From: Candidatus Iainarchaeum sp.
GTDB taxonomy: Archaea; Iainarchaeota; Iainarchaeia; Iainarchaeales; GCA-2688035
DNA: 26,690 bases
Assembly: GCA_017608725.1 (NCBI GenBank)
Contig: JAFCFG010000001.1
Coordinates: forward strand, 1-26,690
Direction: 5' to 3'
Position 1 is the first letter of the stretch, and each line of letters begins with the position of its first letter. The notes under the pieces are model-generated. The model made no database searches. It was not told where the DNA came from and saw nothing but the letters and a program-made list of their open reading frames with translations. The translations under genes were made by a program, and so were the position numbers. Shown here in pieces: positions 6,386 through 13,480 of this stretch.

Positions 6386-7486
6386 CTATCTTTCTTCAGG
6401 CTTTTCAAGCAGTAGAATGCTTTCCCTCACAGTCCCCACTTTGATAGTGCGGTTCCGCATGCACTGAACATGCCTTGCAACAATCTTATCAATTTTCTTG
6501 AAGCCAACCTTCTCAGCTTCACGCAAAAGAATATCATCGCTCTCAACAGTTTCATACGGAAAGCAGCCTCCGCCAACAACAATCACTGCTTTGCCCCCTG
6601 GCTTGAGGTAATGAAACACGTTCTGCAAAACCCTGTGCATGTCATCGAAGTAGGCCTTTGCAATCAGCGGAATCTCTGTTTCCCTGTCCTTGCCAGTTGC
6701 TTCATCAGCAATATAGGCCCTTAATTTTGTTTCTTGCACTTGAAAGAAAAGGCCCAGTTCCATCTTGTAAACCTTTGTGTACTCAATCTTATTCAAATAG
6801 GGCGGGCTTGTTATAACGCTTCCCACTGAATCCTTTCCCAATTTGGTTATTCTTGCATCTGCCTCAAACACTTGGGATTCAACATTTGGCAACTGCGTAT
6901 TTTGCAGGTCCAGCATCATTTTCTTTACTTTTCCAAGAAAGAGCTTTTTCACAGGAAAGCAGGGTTTCTTCTGCTTTCGCAGTGAACCGCCGACCTTTAC
7001 CACGTTTGCAACTCTGCCAGTGGTATCAATTAGTGCCAAAAGAAACAAGTTCCGTGTCTTTGCATCCTCTATTTCCTGAACCTTTTTGTAAAAGAAGTAA
7101 ATGTCATCCAATTGCTTTGCGTGAAACAGCCTTCTAATTTTCTTGTTCTGGAATTTCCCAACCTCTCTGGGCTGCATTTTGTGGAATGCTTTCAGGGTTG
7201 TTTCAATTGCTCTGGGGTCATAATTGCGAGTTTTCACTTCGCTTGCAAGAACTGCCAGAGGGCTTACATCAAATCCAATGGATTGCATTCCCATTTGCTT
7301 CGCTGCCAAAAGCGTTGTTCCAACCCCACAGAAGGGGTCACAAATTGGTTCCTGTAACTGGAATTCCCTGACTGCCCATTCAACCAAGCCCCTGCTGAAC
7401 CCCTCTTTGAAGTAGAGCCAATTGTGAATTGGCTCTGCCTTGTTTGGGACAAATGTTACAAGATCCCTGAGATTTTTTGGCTTCAT
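6386..7486 (-). CDS. SAM-dependent N-methyltransferase, DPFCG...TSPPY type (DNA or RNA)
   Basis: 366 aa. The cofactor motif CDPFCGVGTTLLAAK is at about 49-63 and the acidic ribose-binding motif IGFDVSPLA at 70-78. The catalytic motif TSPPY is at 226-230, followed by a large C-terminal Rossmann part (LKPGGKAVIVVGGG, 295-307). FxG-before-PPY is the order in gamma-type amino-methyltransferases and in Trm11-like tRNA G10 enzymes. SPPY rather than NPPY is more typical of N4-cytosine DNA methylases. A roughly 150-residue helical insert separates the motifs. There is no restriction endonuclease nearby, so an orphan DNA methylase or an RNA enzyme are both possible. Start ATG 7486. Confidence 0.8.
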   Translation of the reverse strand: MKPKNLRDLVTFVPNKAEPIHNWLYFKEGFSRGLVEWAVREFQLQEPICDPFCGVGTTLLAAKQMGMQSIGFDVSPLAVLASEVKTRNYDPRAIETTLKAFHKMQPREVGKFQNKKIRRLFHAKQLDDIYFFYKKVQEIEDAKTRNLFLLALIDTTGRVANVVKVGGSLRKQKKPCFPVKKLFLGKVKKMMLDLQNTQLPNVESQVFEADARITKLGKDSVGSVITSPPYLNKIEYTKVYKMELGLFFQVQETKLRAYIADEATGKDRETEIPLIAKAYFDDMHRVLQNVFHYLKPGGKAVIVVGGGCFPYETVESDDILLREAEKVGFKKIDKIVARHVQCMRNRTIKVGTVRESILLLEKPEER

Positions 7487-7523
7487 TTGAATACCTTAAT
7501 AGGGAAAAACAAAGAAAAACCAT

Positions 7524-8912
7524 TCATGCAAAAACAAGCAGCTCTGGGTTTAGCAGCATTACCGTGCCAAGCAAAAGCATTATTAGGCCTCCAGCCAGCT
7601 TCAACAGCCTGCCTTGTTTTTCGCTCAGCCTCTCTGATTTAAAAAAGTAGAGGAAGTTAAACAAGATTGCAAACAGCGGTATTACATAAATCGCGGAATA
7701 GAACGCAGTGTACAGGATATGTATCCCTCCAACTGCTTCCCCGTACGTTTGAAGCAGTGAGGCCATAAATGCAGCCGGCAGTATCGCGCTGCAACCCAAT
7801 TCAACCAGGTTAACAAAGGCTGCCAATGCAATTGTTGCAAGCAGTGCAATGGCAAGTGCTTTTTTGCCTGCCGCTTCCTCAACCCCCTGTACGATGCCCC
7901 TTGCCTTTTTGTAAATGGTTGTCTGCTTGTCTTGTGAAATCGTTAGCGAAACCCCCTTCTTGAAGAAGAAATAGTCCTTTACATTTATCGCTCCGGCAAT
8001 TACTATTGCCGCTCCAAGCACTCTTAGAACAAGCAAGCCATACTGGCTGAAGAACCAGCTGCCTGCCAGCAGCAAAGCCATTATGAAAATGAAGTACATC
8101 GCCCCCGAGGTTATAATGAACATGCTTCCAATCAGCACCATTTTTCTCTTGCTCTTTGTGTAAGTCAGCAGCGACAGCAGTATAGCCAGTACAGTGAACG
8201 CGCACGGGTTAAACCCGTCAAGCAATGCAATTATAAAAACAAATACCGGGAACGGCATCCCTGATGCAAACTGCTTTATTCCCTCTTTTGGCGTGAGGGT
8301 AACAAAAACAAAAGCACACAGCAATATAATTGCAAACAGCCCAGCAAGCCAGACTCTTTTGCCCAGCCTTTTTTTGAAAATCATGTATGCAAGGGCGTAA
8401 ACCGGAATCAGTATAAATATCAGCCACCTCATTAAACCCTGGCTCAAGCTGCAGCCCCCATTGCCATCTATTGGCCCAACTGGTTTAACACCGAATTCGT
8501 CTTCAATTGCTTTCAGCAGATGGTCTTTGTATCCAGCGTATGCCTTGTAAGCTGGGTGAAACTCGAATTCATTGCTGTCAGGGCATTCCTCTGTATAGCC
8601 ATAAAATGCCTTTGTTCCAATGAATGTCCTTGGCCAGCCATATGCAATTGTGCCATAGCTTTTGCATGTTTCTTCAAACAGCTTTGGGCTTTCGCTTATG
8701 TTAAAGCGCTTTACCTTTACATCGGGATATAACTGCTCTACCCTATCCAAAAAAGCCTGCTCTGCCCTGCAGTAAGGGCAGCCAGGGTTCCAGAAGAAGT
8801 AAACAGAAGCACTGTTTTGGTCTGTTTGTTCTATTTGAGCATCGATTGTTTGTGCTGCTGCGCTTGAAGCAAACAATAACAAAGCCAAAAATAAGGCGAT
8901 TTTTTTGCTCAT
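7524..8912 (-). CDS. Secreted thioredoxin-like domain fused to a CcdA/DsbD-type membrane transporter
   Basis: 462 aa. Residues 1-20 form a signal peptide or anchor (LFLALLLFASSAAA). Residues 25-140 are a thioredoxin-like domain with WNPGCPYC (C45, C48) and a cis-Pro-like GWPRTF, facing outside. From residue 160 there is one isolated helix (LIFILIPVYALAYMIF), then helices typical of CcdA/DsbD-beta with the two redox cysteines in FNPCAF (C237) and ELGCSAILPAAF (C374). CcdA moves reducing equivalents from cytoplasmic thioredoxin across the membrane. Here the acceptor redoxin is built in. Cytoplasmic thioredoxins from the neighbouring cluster are natural donors (inference). A GGTGA site precedes ATG 8912. 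Confidence 0.85.
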   Translation of the reverse strand: MSKKIALFLALLLFASSAAAQTIDAQIEQTDQNSASVYFFWNPGCPYCRAEQAFLDRVEQLYPDVKVKRFNISESPKLFEETCKSYGTIAYGWPRTFIGTKAFYGYTEECPDSNEFEFHPAYKAYAGYKDHLLKAIEDEFGVKPVGPIDGNGGCSLSQGLMRWLIFILIPVYALAYMIFKKRLGKRVWLAGLFAIILLCAFVFVTLTPKEGIKQFASGMPFPVFVFIIALLDGFNPCAFTVLAILLSLLTYTKSKRKMVLIGSMFIITSGAMYFIFIMALLLAGSWFFSQYGLLVLRVLGAAIVIAGAINVKDYFFFKKGVSLTISQDKQTTIYKKARGIVQGVEEAAGKKALAIALLATIALAAFVNLVELGCSAILPAAFMASLLQTYGEAVGGIHILYTAFYSAIYVIPLFAILFNFLYFFKSERLSEKQGRLLKLAGGLIMLLLGTVMLLNPELLVFA

Positions 8913-8969
8913 TTGGTTTTTTCACCTGTTTTTGAATCACTAAATATACGTAATATTTAAGTGGATTTC

Positions 8970-9851
8970 TTAATTCTTAGGAATTTTTTCCGCTATCTCT
9001 TCAAAAAAGGTTTTTAATTTTGGCCTGTAAGCAATTACCGGCACAAGATTTACTAATGCATCTACAAAGCCTTTGTTGTAAGGAATTCTTGTAAGGATCT
9101 CTGCCCCGTTTTCTTCTGCAAATTCTTCTATTTCTTTTGTGGATTTTGGGTTGAGGTCGTACTTGTTTATGACTACGCCATAAGGTATGCCAAAATGGTT
9201 GACCATTTGCAAAGCCCTCTTCAAGTCGGAAAGGCCTGAGGGAGTCGGCTCGGTAACAGCAACAGCATAATCCGAGCCTACAACAGAAGCAATCACAGGG
9301 CAGCCTATCCCTGCTGCTGCATCAATGAGCATTATGCCTGCTTTGCCGCTTTTTTCCTCTGCAAGCTTTTTTACTTCTGCAACAACTTTTCCACTGCCTG
9401 ATTCACCCATTTCAAGCTGCCCTGAAACCACAAAAAACCCATATCTGGTTTGAGCATAGCCAATTTTTGCATTTTTAACCTGTTCCAATCCAATGGCGTC
9501 ATTCGGGCAAACAATCTGGCAAACACCACACCCTTCGCAGGAAAGCCTGTCAAATACAGGCTGCTTCTTTTTTTTGTTCCAAGAAATTGCATTGAAATGG
9601 CAGTTGTCAACGCATTTTTTGCATCTGCTGCATTTTTTTTCATGTAAAAAGGCTTTTTCGTTTGTTGAAATCTTTTTCCACTGCTCAAAATCTTTTTCCC
9701 TCAAACCAAAAACCAGTGCAAGGTTCGATGCGTCAACGTCACAGTCTGCACAAATTACTTTGTGCTCTTTTGACAAAGCAATTGCAAGCGAAGCAGTAAT
9801 GCTGCTCTTTCCAACACCTCCTTTTCCTGAAAGAACAGTTATTTGCTTCAT
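8970..9851 (-). CDS. MinD-family P-loop ATPase with inserted 2[4Fe-4S] ferredoxin domain (second of pair)
   Basis: 293 aa, the normal length for the MinD superfamily with a ferredoxin insert (COG1149 type). The deviant Walker A is SGKGGVGKSS (8-17), and DCDVD (36-40) is switch I. The inserted ferredoxin has C74, C77, C80, C84 and C105, C108, C111, C115. A Walker B-like IMLIDAAAGIGCP follows. Relatives (Mrp/ApbC, NBP35, ORP-system ATPases) bind and hand over Fe-S or other metal clusters in the cytoplasm. The start overlaps the stop of the sister gene by ATGA (9848-9851), so the two are translated together and probably form a heterodimer (inference). Last gene of the long cluster. Confidence 0.92.
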   Translation of the reverse strand: MKQITVLSGKGGVGKSSITASLAIALSKEHKVICADCDVDASNLALVFGLREKDFEQWKKISTNEKAFLHEKKCSRCKKCVDNCHFNAISWNKKKKQPVFDRLSCEGCGVCQIVCPNDAIGLEQVKNAKIGYAQTRYGFFVVSGQLEMGESGSGKVVAEVKKLAEEKSGKAGIMLIDAAAGIGCPVIASVVGSDYAVAVTEPTPSGLSDLKRALQMVNHFGIPYGVVINKYDLNPKSTKEIEEFAEENGAEILTRIPYNKGFVDALVNLVPVIAYRPKLKTFFEEIAEKIPKN

Positions 9852-10681
9852 TCAACCAGCCTCCTGATTTCTTCTATGCTGTTGTCTTTTACAGGCACTC
9901 CCCTGCTGTATGCTTCCATTATCTGTTTGCTGTAAGGGATTCTCACCGCAATTTTCCTACCGTGCTTTACAACGCTTGCTTCAATCATTTTTGCTTTTCC
10001 CTCTTCAAACCTGTTCAAAACAATTTCAAACCCAATTCCAAGCTTTTCCAGCAACTGCAGGATTAATTCAAGGTCATGTTCCCCCAAAGGAGTTGGCTCG
10101 GTAACAGCCAAAGCAAGGCTTACCCCTTTCAGCGCCTCAATCACGTCACAATGCGTTCCTGCAGCAGTGTCAACCAAGACAAAATCATATGATTTCCCTG
10201 TTTTTTTAACCTCTTCCTTTAATGCATCAACAACGAATTCTGACACTGCCTCATTTACCTTCAGCTCGCCTGAAATAAAGTCAATGCCGTGCCCCCTCCC
10301 TTTATAGATGTAGCCGATTTCTTTTCCGCTCCAGCTAATTGCTTTGGTTGGGCAGCTTAAAACGCATGCACCACAGCCATTGCACTGCTGCTGCATGAAG
10401 ATTGGCTTCCTTCCCTTTGGGGCAAAAACCGCATTTACCTTGCATACAGTGCTGCACAAGCCGCATTTAGTGCATTTCTCCATATCCCATCTTGGAATCC
10501 TCTGCCAAACGGTTTTCACCTTCTTTCTCTTGATGCCAAGTAGCAAATGGTCGTTTGGGCAGTCAACGTCAGCGTCAACCAAAAGCACTTTGTGTTCTTT
10601 TCCCAATAGCACGGCCAGCGCTGTTGCAACAGTGCTCTTTCCTGTGCCTCCCTTTCCTCCTGTCACAGCAATCTGCTTCAT
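9848..10681 (-). CDS. MinD-family P-loop ATPase with inserted 2[4Fe-4S] ferredoxin domain (first of pair)
   Basis: 277 aa from ATG 10681. An in-frame TTG 15 bases earlier is less likely because the MKQIAVTGGKGG start mirrors its sister and the box A is about 30 bases upstream. Deviant Walker A GGKGGTGKST (8-17), DADVD (36-40), ferredoxin cysteines C70, C73, C76, C80 and C100, C103, C106, C110, and FVLVDTAAGTHCD as Walker B. The two proteins are clear paralogues of diverged sequence, as in ORP gene clusters, where two such ATPases occur together. Expression probably has its own promoter, because a TATA box and a palindromic element lie directly upstream (10712-10741), after the regulator gene. 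Confidence 0.92.
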   Translation of the reverse strand: MKQIAVTGGKGGTGKSTVATALAVLLGKEHKVLLVDADVDCPNDHLLLGIKRKKVKTVWQRIPRWDMEKCTKCGLCSTVCKVNAVFAPKGRKPIFMQQQCNGCGACVLSCPTKAISWSGKEIGYIYKGRGHGIDFISGELKVNEAVSEFVVDALKEEVKKTGKSYDFVLVDTAAGTHCDVIEALKGVSLALAVTEPTPLGEHDLELILQLLEKLGIGFEIVLNRFEEGKAKMIEASVVKHGRKIAVRIPYSKQIMEAYSRGVPVKDNSIEEIRRLVE

Positions 10682-10711
10682 ATTAAACCAATTCAAATGT
10701 GTGTCAAACGA

Positions 10712-10741
10712 TTTAAATAGGTTTTGTGCATATGTGCATTA
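10712..10741 (-). promoter_or_regulatory. Promoter and upstream element of the MinD pair; shared with 20674-20704
   Basis: The box A ATTTAAA (10712-10718) is preceded in transcription direction by TAATGCACATATGCACAA (the complement of 10724-10741), an imperfect palindrome. The same arrangement (palindrome, a few bases, TTTAAA) occurs before the thiamine-binding-like gene at 20674-20704. There 20 consecutive bases of the element are identical (10722-10741 = 20685-20704). In both places the element begins right at or inside the stop codon of the previous gene. A common regulator, perhaps the winged-helix protein encoded just upstream, is a reasonable inference. Confidence 0.65.
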
Positions 10742-11086
10742 TTATAGGTTTTGTATTTCCTCTTCGGCAGTTTTTTCCCATTGCCTAATTATCTCCAAAA
10801 CCCGCATCTTTATTGAGTCTTTGTTTTTTACGTTGTATAGAAAAAAGTAGCCGCCTGTTTTTATGTTTACCTGCCTTCTTTTTGCCAGCTTCTTGTCTAA
10901 AAGCTTTTTTAGTGCCTTTTGAACTGTTGTCCTCCCAAAACCCATTTTTTTGGAAAGAGTGAAAATATCGAATTCTTTCTCTTTTCCAAGCAGGAACATC
11001 AGCACATTGTATTCTGTCTTGTTCAACTCGAATGAACATCTAACAATTTCGTCCAGCCTTATTTTTTTGCATGCAAAAGTTATCAT
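10742..11086 (-). CDS. Winged-helix transcriptional regulator (MarR/TrmB-like)
   Basis: 114 aa. A winged helix-turn-helix is visible at about residues 22-85: LNKTEYNVLMFLLG, FDIFTLSKKMGFGRTTVQKALKKLLDKKL (recognition helix RTTVQKALKKL), then a wing containing KTGGYFFLYNV. A short helical C-terminus (about 90-114) probably dimerises. There is no ligand domain and only C6 and C17 as cysteines. The ATG at 11086 has AGGGGA nine bases ahead and lies inside the end of the CoA-binding gene, a 47-base overlap, which implies coupled translation. Immediately downstream is the palindromic promoter element of the MinD pair, so local regulation of the cluster is likely (inference). Confidence 0.82.
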   Translation of the reverse strand: MITFACKKIRLDEIVRCSFELNKTEYNVLMFLLGKEKEFDIFTLSKKMGFGRTTVQKALKKLLDKKLAKRRQVNIKTGGYFFLYNVKNKDSIKMRVLEIIRQWEKTAEEEIQNL

Positions 11087-11480
11087 CTTTTTCCCCTGTT
11101 TTTAAACCATTAACAACAAAACAAGCATTATACATTGTCTCAATATTGTTGTGTTTGCAAAACCTTATTGCTTTTTCTGATTCTGAACCTGGTTGCATCC
11201 AAACTTTTTTTATGCCAAGTTTTCTGCACTGCTTTGCAACCTGTTCTGTAACGTTTGGAGGAACAACTGTTATTACAACATCTGGAGTTTCGGGCAACGC
11301 TTCCAAATTGGGATAGCAATTGCTTCGCCCTATTTTTTTGTATTTCGGGTTTATTGGGTAAACACGAAAGCCGGCAGACTTTAATTCTTCGTATATTTTA
11401 GAGCCCCATTTTTGCAGGTTGGCTGAAACGCCTACTATTGCTATTTTGTTTTTCTTATCCAAAAAATCATTTGGGTTCAT
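11040..11480 (-). CDS. CoA-binding domain protein (COG1832 / YccU-like)
   Basis: 146 aa, one Rossmann-type CoA_binding domain, the whole length of this family. Visible motifs: IAIVGVSANLQKWGSKIYEEL (starting at 13, nucleotide loop), YPINPKY (41-47), PDVVITVVPP, and KKVWMQPGSES (91-101). C120 lies in NACFVV. Family members bind CoA through this fold but their reaction is unknown. In this neighbourhood a redox or ligand-sensing role has been neither shown nor excluded. GGGGAA precedes ATG 11480. The last 47 bases overlap the regulator gene. Confidence 0.88.
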   Translation of the reverse strand: MNPNDFLDKKNKIAIVGVSANLQKWGSKIYEELKSAGFRVYPINPKYKKIGRSNCYPNLEALPETPDVVITVVPPNVTEQVAKQCRKLGIKKVWMQPGSESEKAIRFCKHNNIETMYNACFVVNGLKTGEKDDNFCMQKNKAGRNC

Positions 11481-11534
11481 GTTTTTTCCCCAAAAACTTT
11501 TCCAAAAAACGATTTTTTCAGTCCAAGAGCTTTT

Positions 11535-11795
11535 TCAATTTCTTTCCTGAGCTTTTTTTTCGCTTGGCACCCCAACAATTTTGCATACAATCTTCTCACT
11601 GTCGTTTAAGCCTATTATTGTGGGGCATGCTTTTATCTCATACCTGCCTAAAATTTGTTTTGCTTCTACTGTTTTTGCCCTTATTTTTCTGTAGCTCAAA
11701 TTGTAGCCGCTATATTGGGAAACTGCTTCTTTCACTGCTGTTACTGCTTTTGGGCAGTGTGGGCAGTGTGATGAAACAAAAACAAGTAGCTGCAT
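11535..11795 (-). CDS. Small thioredoxin/glutaredoxin-like protein with CPHC motif
   Basis: 86 aa, the size of archaeal mini-redoxins. The active site SSHCPHCPKA gives C11 and C14 after the first beta strand (MQLLVFV), and the cis-Pro loop is KACPTIIGLN (cis-Pro after C57). It adds a third cysteine near the cis-Pro and a fourth in KIVCKIV. It lies 6 bases after the FTR gene, so it is the obvious substrate of that reductase (inference). CPHC is the DsbA-type dipeptide, which gives an oxidising potential in the DsbA family. The cytoplasmic location and the FTR neighbour argue for a reducing role here. Confidence 0.85.
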   Translation of the reverse strand: MQLLVFVSSHCPHCPKAVTAVKEAVSQYSGYNLSYRKIRAKTVEAKQILGRYEIKACPTIIGLNDSEKIVCKIVGVPSEKKAQERN

Positions 11796-11801
11796 TTTGA
11801 A

Positions 11802-12068
11802 TCACTTGAAAAACAGTTGGCAAAGGCAGTGGCCTTGTGTTTCAATTTCTTTTCTGTGGTAAATGCAGGGGCATACTATCTTTTTGTCCTCTTCTTTGTT
11901 TCCTGTTACCCTTCTGCAGGGGCAGTATCTTTGCCCATGCTTTTCCTCGTTTTCAAGCAGCCCCCTTATAGTTCCTTTCACTATTTTTGAATCAGGATTT
12001 AGCCTGAAGCCATTTTCTTTTGCATATCTCTCGTATTCTTTAACTAATCTTTTTACTTTGATATCCAT
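11802..12068 (-). CDS. Ferredoxin:thioredoxin reductase, catalytic subunit
   Basis: 88 aa, all of it the FTR catalytic-chain fold. It carries the full cysteine pattern: CPCR (C49, C51), CPC (C66, C68) with H71, and CLC (C81, C83) in HCLCQLFF. These hold the [4Fe-4S] cluster and the adjacent redox disulfide. FTR uses electrons from ferredoxin to reduce thioredoxin disulfides. A two-[4Fe-4S] ferredoxin gene ends one base upstream, and a redoxin gene starts 6 bases downstream, giving a complete Fd-FTR-redoxin chain. No FTR variable subunit is seen, as in archaeal versions. Start ATG 12068, with GGGAGG in the end of the ferredoxin gene as its ribosome binding site. Confidence 0.92.
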   Translation of the reverse strand: MDIKVKRLVKEYERYAKENGFRLNPDSKIVKGTIRGLLENEEKHGQRYCPCRRVTGNKEEDKKIVCPCIYHRKEIETQGHCLCQLFFK

Positions 12069-12069
12069 G

Positions 12070-12246
12070 TTACCTCCCTATCTTGATTGCGTTGTTTGGG
12101 CAGACTGATATGCATGCACCGCATTTTTGGCATTTTTCCGGCTTTGAAGCCACTGCTTTTCCATCTTTGATTTCCAATACCCCAAAAGGGCATGCTTCCA
12201 CGCAATTTCCGCAGCCAACGCATAGCTTTTTGTTTATTTTAACCAT
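12070..12246 (-). CDS. 2[4Fe-4S] ferredoxin, 58 aa
   Basis: ATG at 12246, stop TAA at 12070. Classical clostridial-type ferredoxin with two cluster motifs: C9, C12, C15, C19 (LCVGCGNCVEACP) and C39, C42, C45, C49 (KCQKCGACISVCP). GGAGGGGAAGGAA just before the start is a strong ribosome binding site. It lies one base before the FTR start, so it is the likely electron donor to FTR and perhaps to the cluster-bearing proteins of this operon. Confidence 0.95.
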   Translation of the reverse strand: MVKINKKLCVGCGNCVEACPFGVLEIKDGKAVASKPEKCQKCGACISVCPNNAIKIGR

Positions 12247-12259
12247 TTCCTTCCCCTCC

Positions 12260-12478
12260 TTACTCCCTCTTTTTTAGTGCTTGTTTCCTGCTTTTTTTAG
12301 AATTGCCTTGTGTTTCTATTGTAAACCTTGCCTTTTTTCTCATCCCTACTTTTGGCACAAACTCGGCAAGGAAATCGCCAAAAGAGCCATTTTCGCCTTC
12401 GCATCCAATGTGGTTAAATTCCTTGCCTCCAAGTTTTTCTATCCTGTTAAACAGCCACCCGTTTATTGTTTTTTTCAT
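12260..12478 (-). CDS. Small protein of unknown function, 72 aa
   Basis: Of two in-frame ATGs, the one at 12478 has GAGAGG at a good distance (7 bases), while the ATG at 12484 is too close to it; hence this start. The protein reads MKKTINGWLFNRIEKLGG, then HIGCEGENGSFGDFLAEFVPKVGMRKK, and ends in a lysine/arginine-rich tail (KKSRKQALKKRE). One cysteine (C26), no membrane segment, no family I recognise. Its place between the MIP18-like and ferredoxin genes, in the same direction with short gaps, makes it part of the operon. Confidence 0.7.
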   Translation of the reverse strand: MKKTINGWLFNRIEKLGGKEFNHIGCEGENGSFGDFLAEFVPKVGMRKKARFTIETQGNSKKSRKQALKKRE

Positions 12479-12508
12479 TACCATGCCTCTCTATGACTCT
12501 CTTTTTTA

Positions 12509-12823
12509 TCATCCAATCCAGCCCTTTTTAGCCATCCTCATAAAGTTTTCTTTTTCTTTTTCGTTCATTTCCGCAGCCTCTATTTTGACTTTAATGCTCT
12601 TGTCTAATTTTTTCACTGCCTGCCTGATTGAGTTTATTAAATCTTCTTTAATGGGAACATCCAAAAAAGGCAGCAACAGCACAATATTTGCTTGGTTTTC
12701 TTTAACACTTGTGTTTTTTATCATGCCTAGCCCTGCAAGGTTGTAATCAATCTCAGGGTGCATTACTTTTGCCACTGCCTTTTCAACTGCCTTTTTTGAA
12801 ACGCTTTTTGCCTCTTTTTTCAT
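12509..12823 (-). CDS. MIP18/DUF59-family protein (Fe-S assembly related)
   Basis: 104 aa, the usual size of single-domain MIP18 (PaaD/SufT-like) proteins. AVAKVMHPEIDYNLAGLGMI (from 16) corresponds to the conserved DPEI.NI..LGLI region. NIVLLLPFLDVPIKEDLINSI corresponds to the second motif. Members help deliver or mature Fe-S clusters. Odd point: the cysteine of the usual CP in that second motif is replaced (DVP), and the protein has no cysteine at all, so it could not hold a cluster by itself. The start ATG 12823 overlaps the preceding methyltransferase stop by ATGA. Confidence 0.82.
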   Translation of the reverse strand: MKKEAKSVSKKAVEKAVAKVMHPEIDYNLAGLGMIKNTSVKENQANIVLLLPFLDVPIKEDLINSIRQAVKKLDKSIKVKIEAAEMNEKEKENFMRMAKKGWIG

Positions 12824-13395
12824 CTTAATTCCTCTTTCTTTTTAAAATTCAAAACGCATCCTTTGTTGAGAAAATCGTCGTGGCTTAGCAGCCCGCAATG
12901 CTTTTCTTTGAAATGAAAGTTGTGGGCTTCTATTTCTTTCACAATGTCTTTTGGCTCCAAGTTTTTCAAGCTTTGTTCTGGCTGGTCTAGCTTGTTGTGT
13001 TTTGGGTACACTGAAAATAAGCCCTTCTCTATAAGAACCCTGTGGATTTCACCATATAATTTTTTTCTATTACCTATTAAATGCAATACGTCATAAGCAA
13101 GTGCAACATCAACAGAATTGTTTTCCAGCCCTGTTTCGATACCACCGTTGGTTTTTACCAGCGTTATGTTTTCCAGTTTTTGTTCCCCGGCTTTTCTTTT
13201 TAATTCGTTTAAGGAATCCTTGTTTTTGTCCAAGGCGTAAACGTTTCCCATGTTTCCAACAATTGCTGCCGCTGGAATCGAATAGTGCCCGACCCTTGCC
13301 CCAAAATCCAAAACCTTTTGGCCTGGCTTGATTCCAACCCTCTTTAGGAATCTGATTCCTCCTTTTTCTTCCCAGCTTTTCATTTCTTCATTCAT
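12820..13395 (-). CDS. Class I SAM-dependent methyltransferase (UbiE-like)
   Basis: 191 aa from ATG 13395, which has GGAGAAAG at proper distance. A TTG five codons earlier is possible but lies inside that site. Motif I is KVLDFGARVGHYS (27-39), the acidic residue at the end of beta-2 is in VYALDKN, then DVALAYDVLHLI (motif IV) and EIHRVLIEKGLFSV. The first GxGxG glycine pattern is changed to GARVG, a tolerated variant. The C-terminus has cysteines in HCGLL and GCVLNF. The substrate is unknown. In arsenic or cofactor clusters similar enzymes methylate small molecules, but nothing here fixes that. Confidence 0.85.
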   Translation of the reverse strand: MNEEMKSWEEKGGIRFLKRVGIKPGQKVLDFGARVGHYSIPAAAIVGNMGNVYALDKNKDSLNELKRKAGEQKLENITLVKTNGGIETGLENNSVDVALAYDVLHLIGNRKKLYGEIHRVLIEKGLFSVYPKHNKLDQPEQSLKNLEPKDIVKEIEAHNFHFKEKHCGLLSHDDFLNKGCVLNFKKKEELR

Positions 13396-13480
13396 TTTCT
13401 TTCTCCACAAAATTTTTATTTTTTAATAGTTTTTTTGCAGCCCTTTTTTTCCTTATGTTTCTTTTTATCTGTCTTTGGCA

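Noticed and set aside
6386..7486. Restriction-modification system
   Set aside because: There is a methyltransferase but no endonuclease, specificity subunit or phage-defence gene on either side.
8970..10681. Chromosome partitioning (ParA/MinD) function for the two ATPases
   Set aside because: Both carry an inserted eight-cysteine ferredoxin and lack partners such as ParB or MinE, so the Fe-S/ORP-type ATPase family fits and partitioning does not.
10682..10696. Earlier TTG start of the first MinD gene (adds MNWFN)
   Set aside because: The ATG at 10681 aligns with the sister protein's start and fits the distance to the TATA box.
13413..13480. 21-codon lysine-rich frame directly after the ferredoxin-NifX stop (MPKTDKKKHKEKKGC...)
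   Set aside because: It starts with ATG in TAATG, but it is very short, is made mostly of A-rich codons and has no recognisable ribosome site of its own. I cannot support it as a gene.
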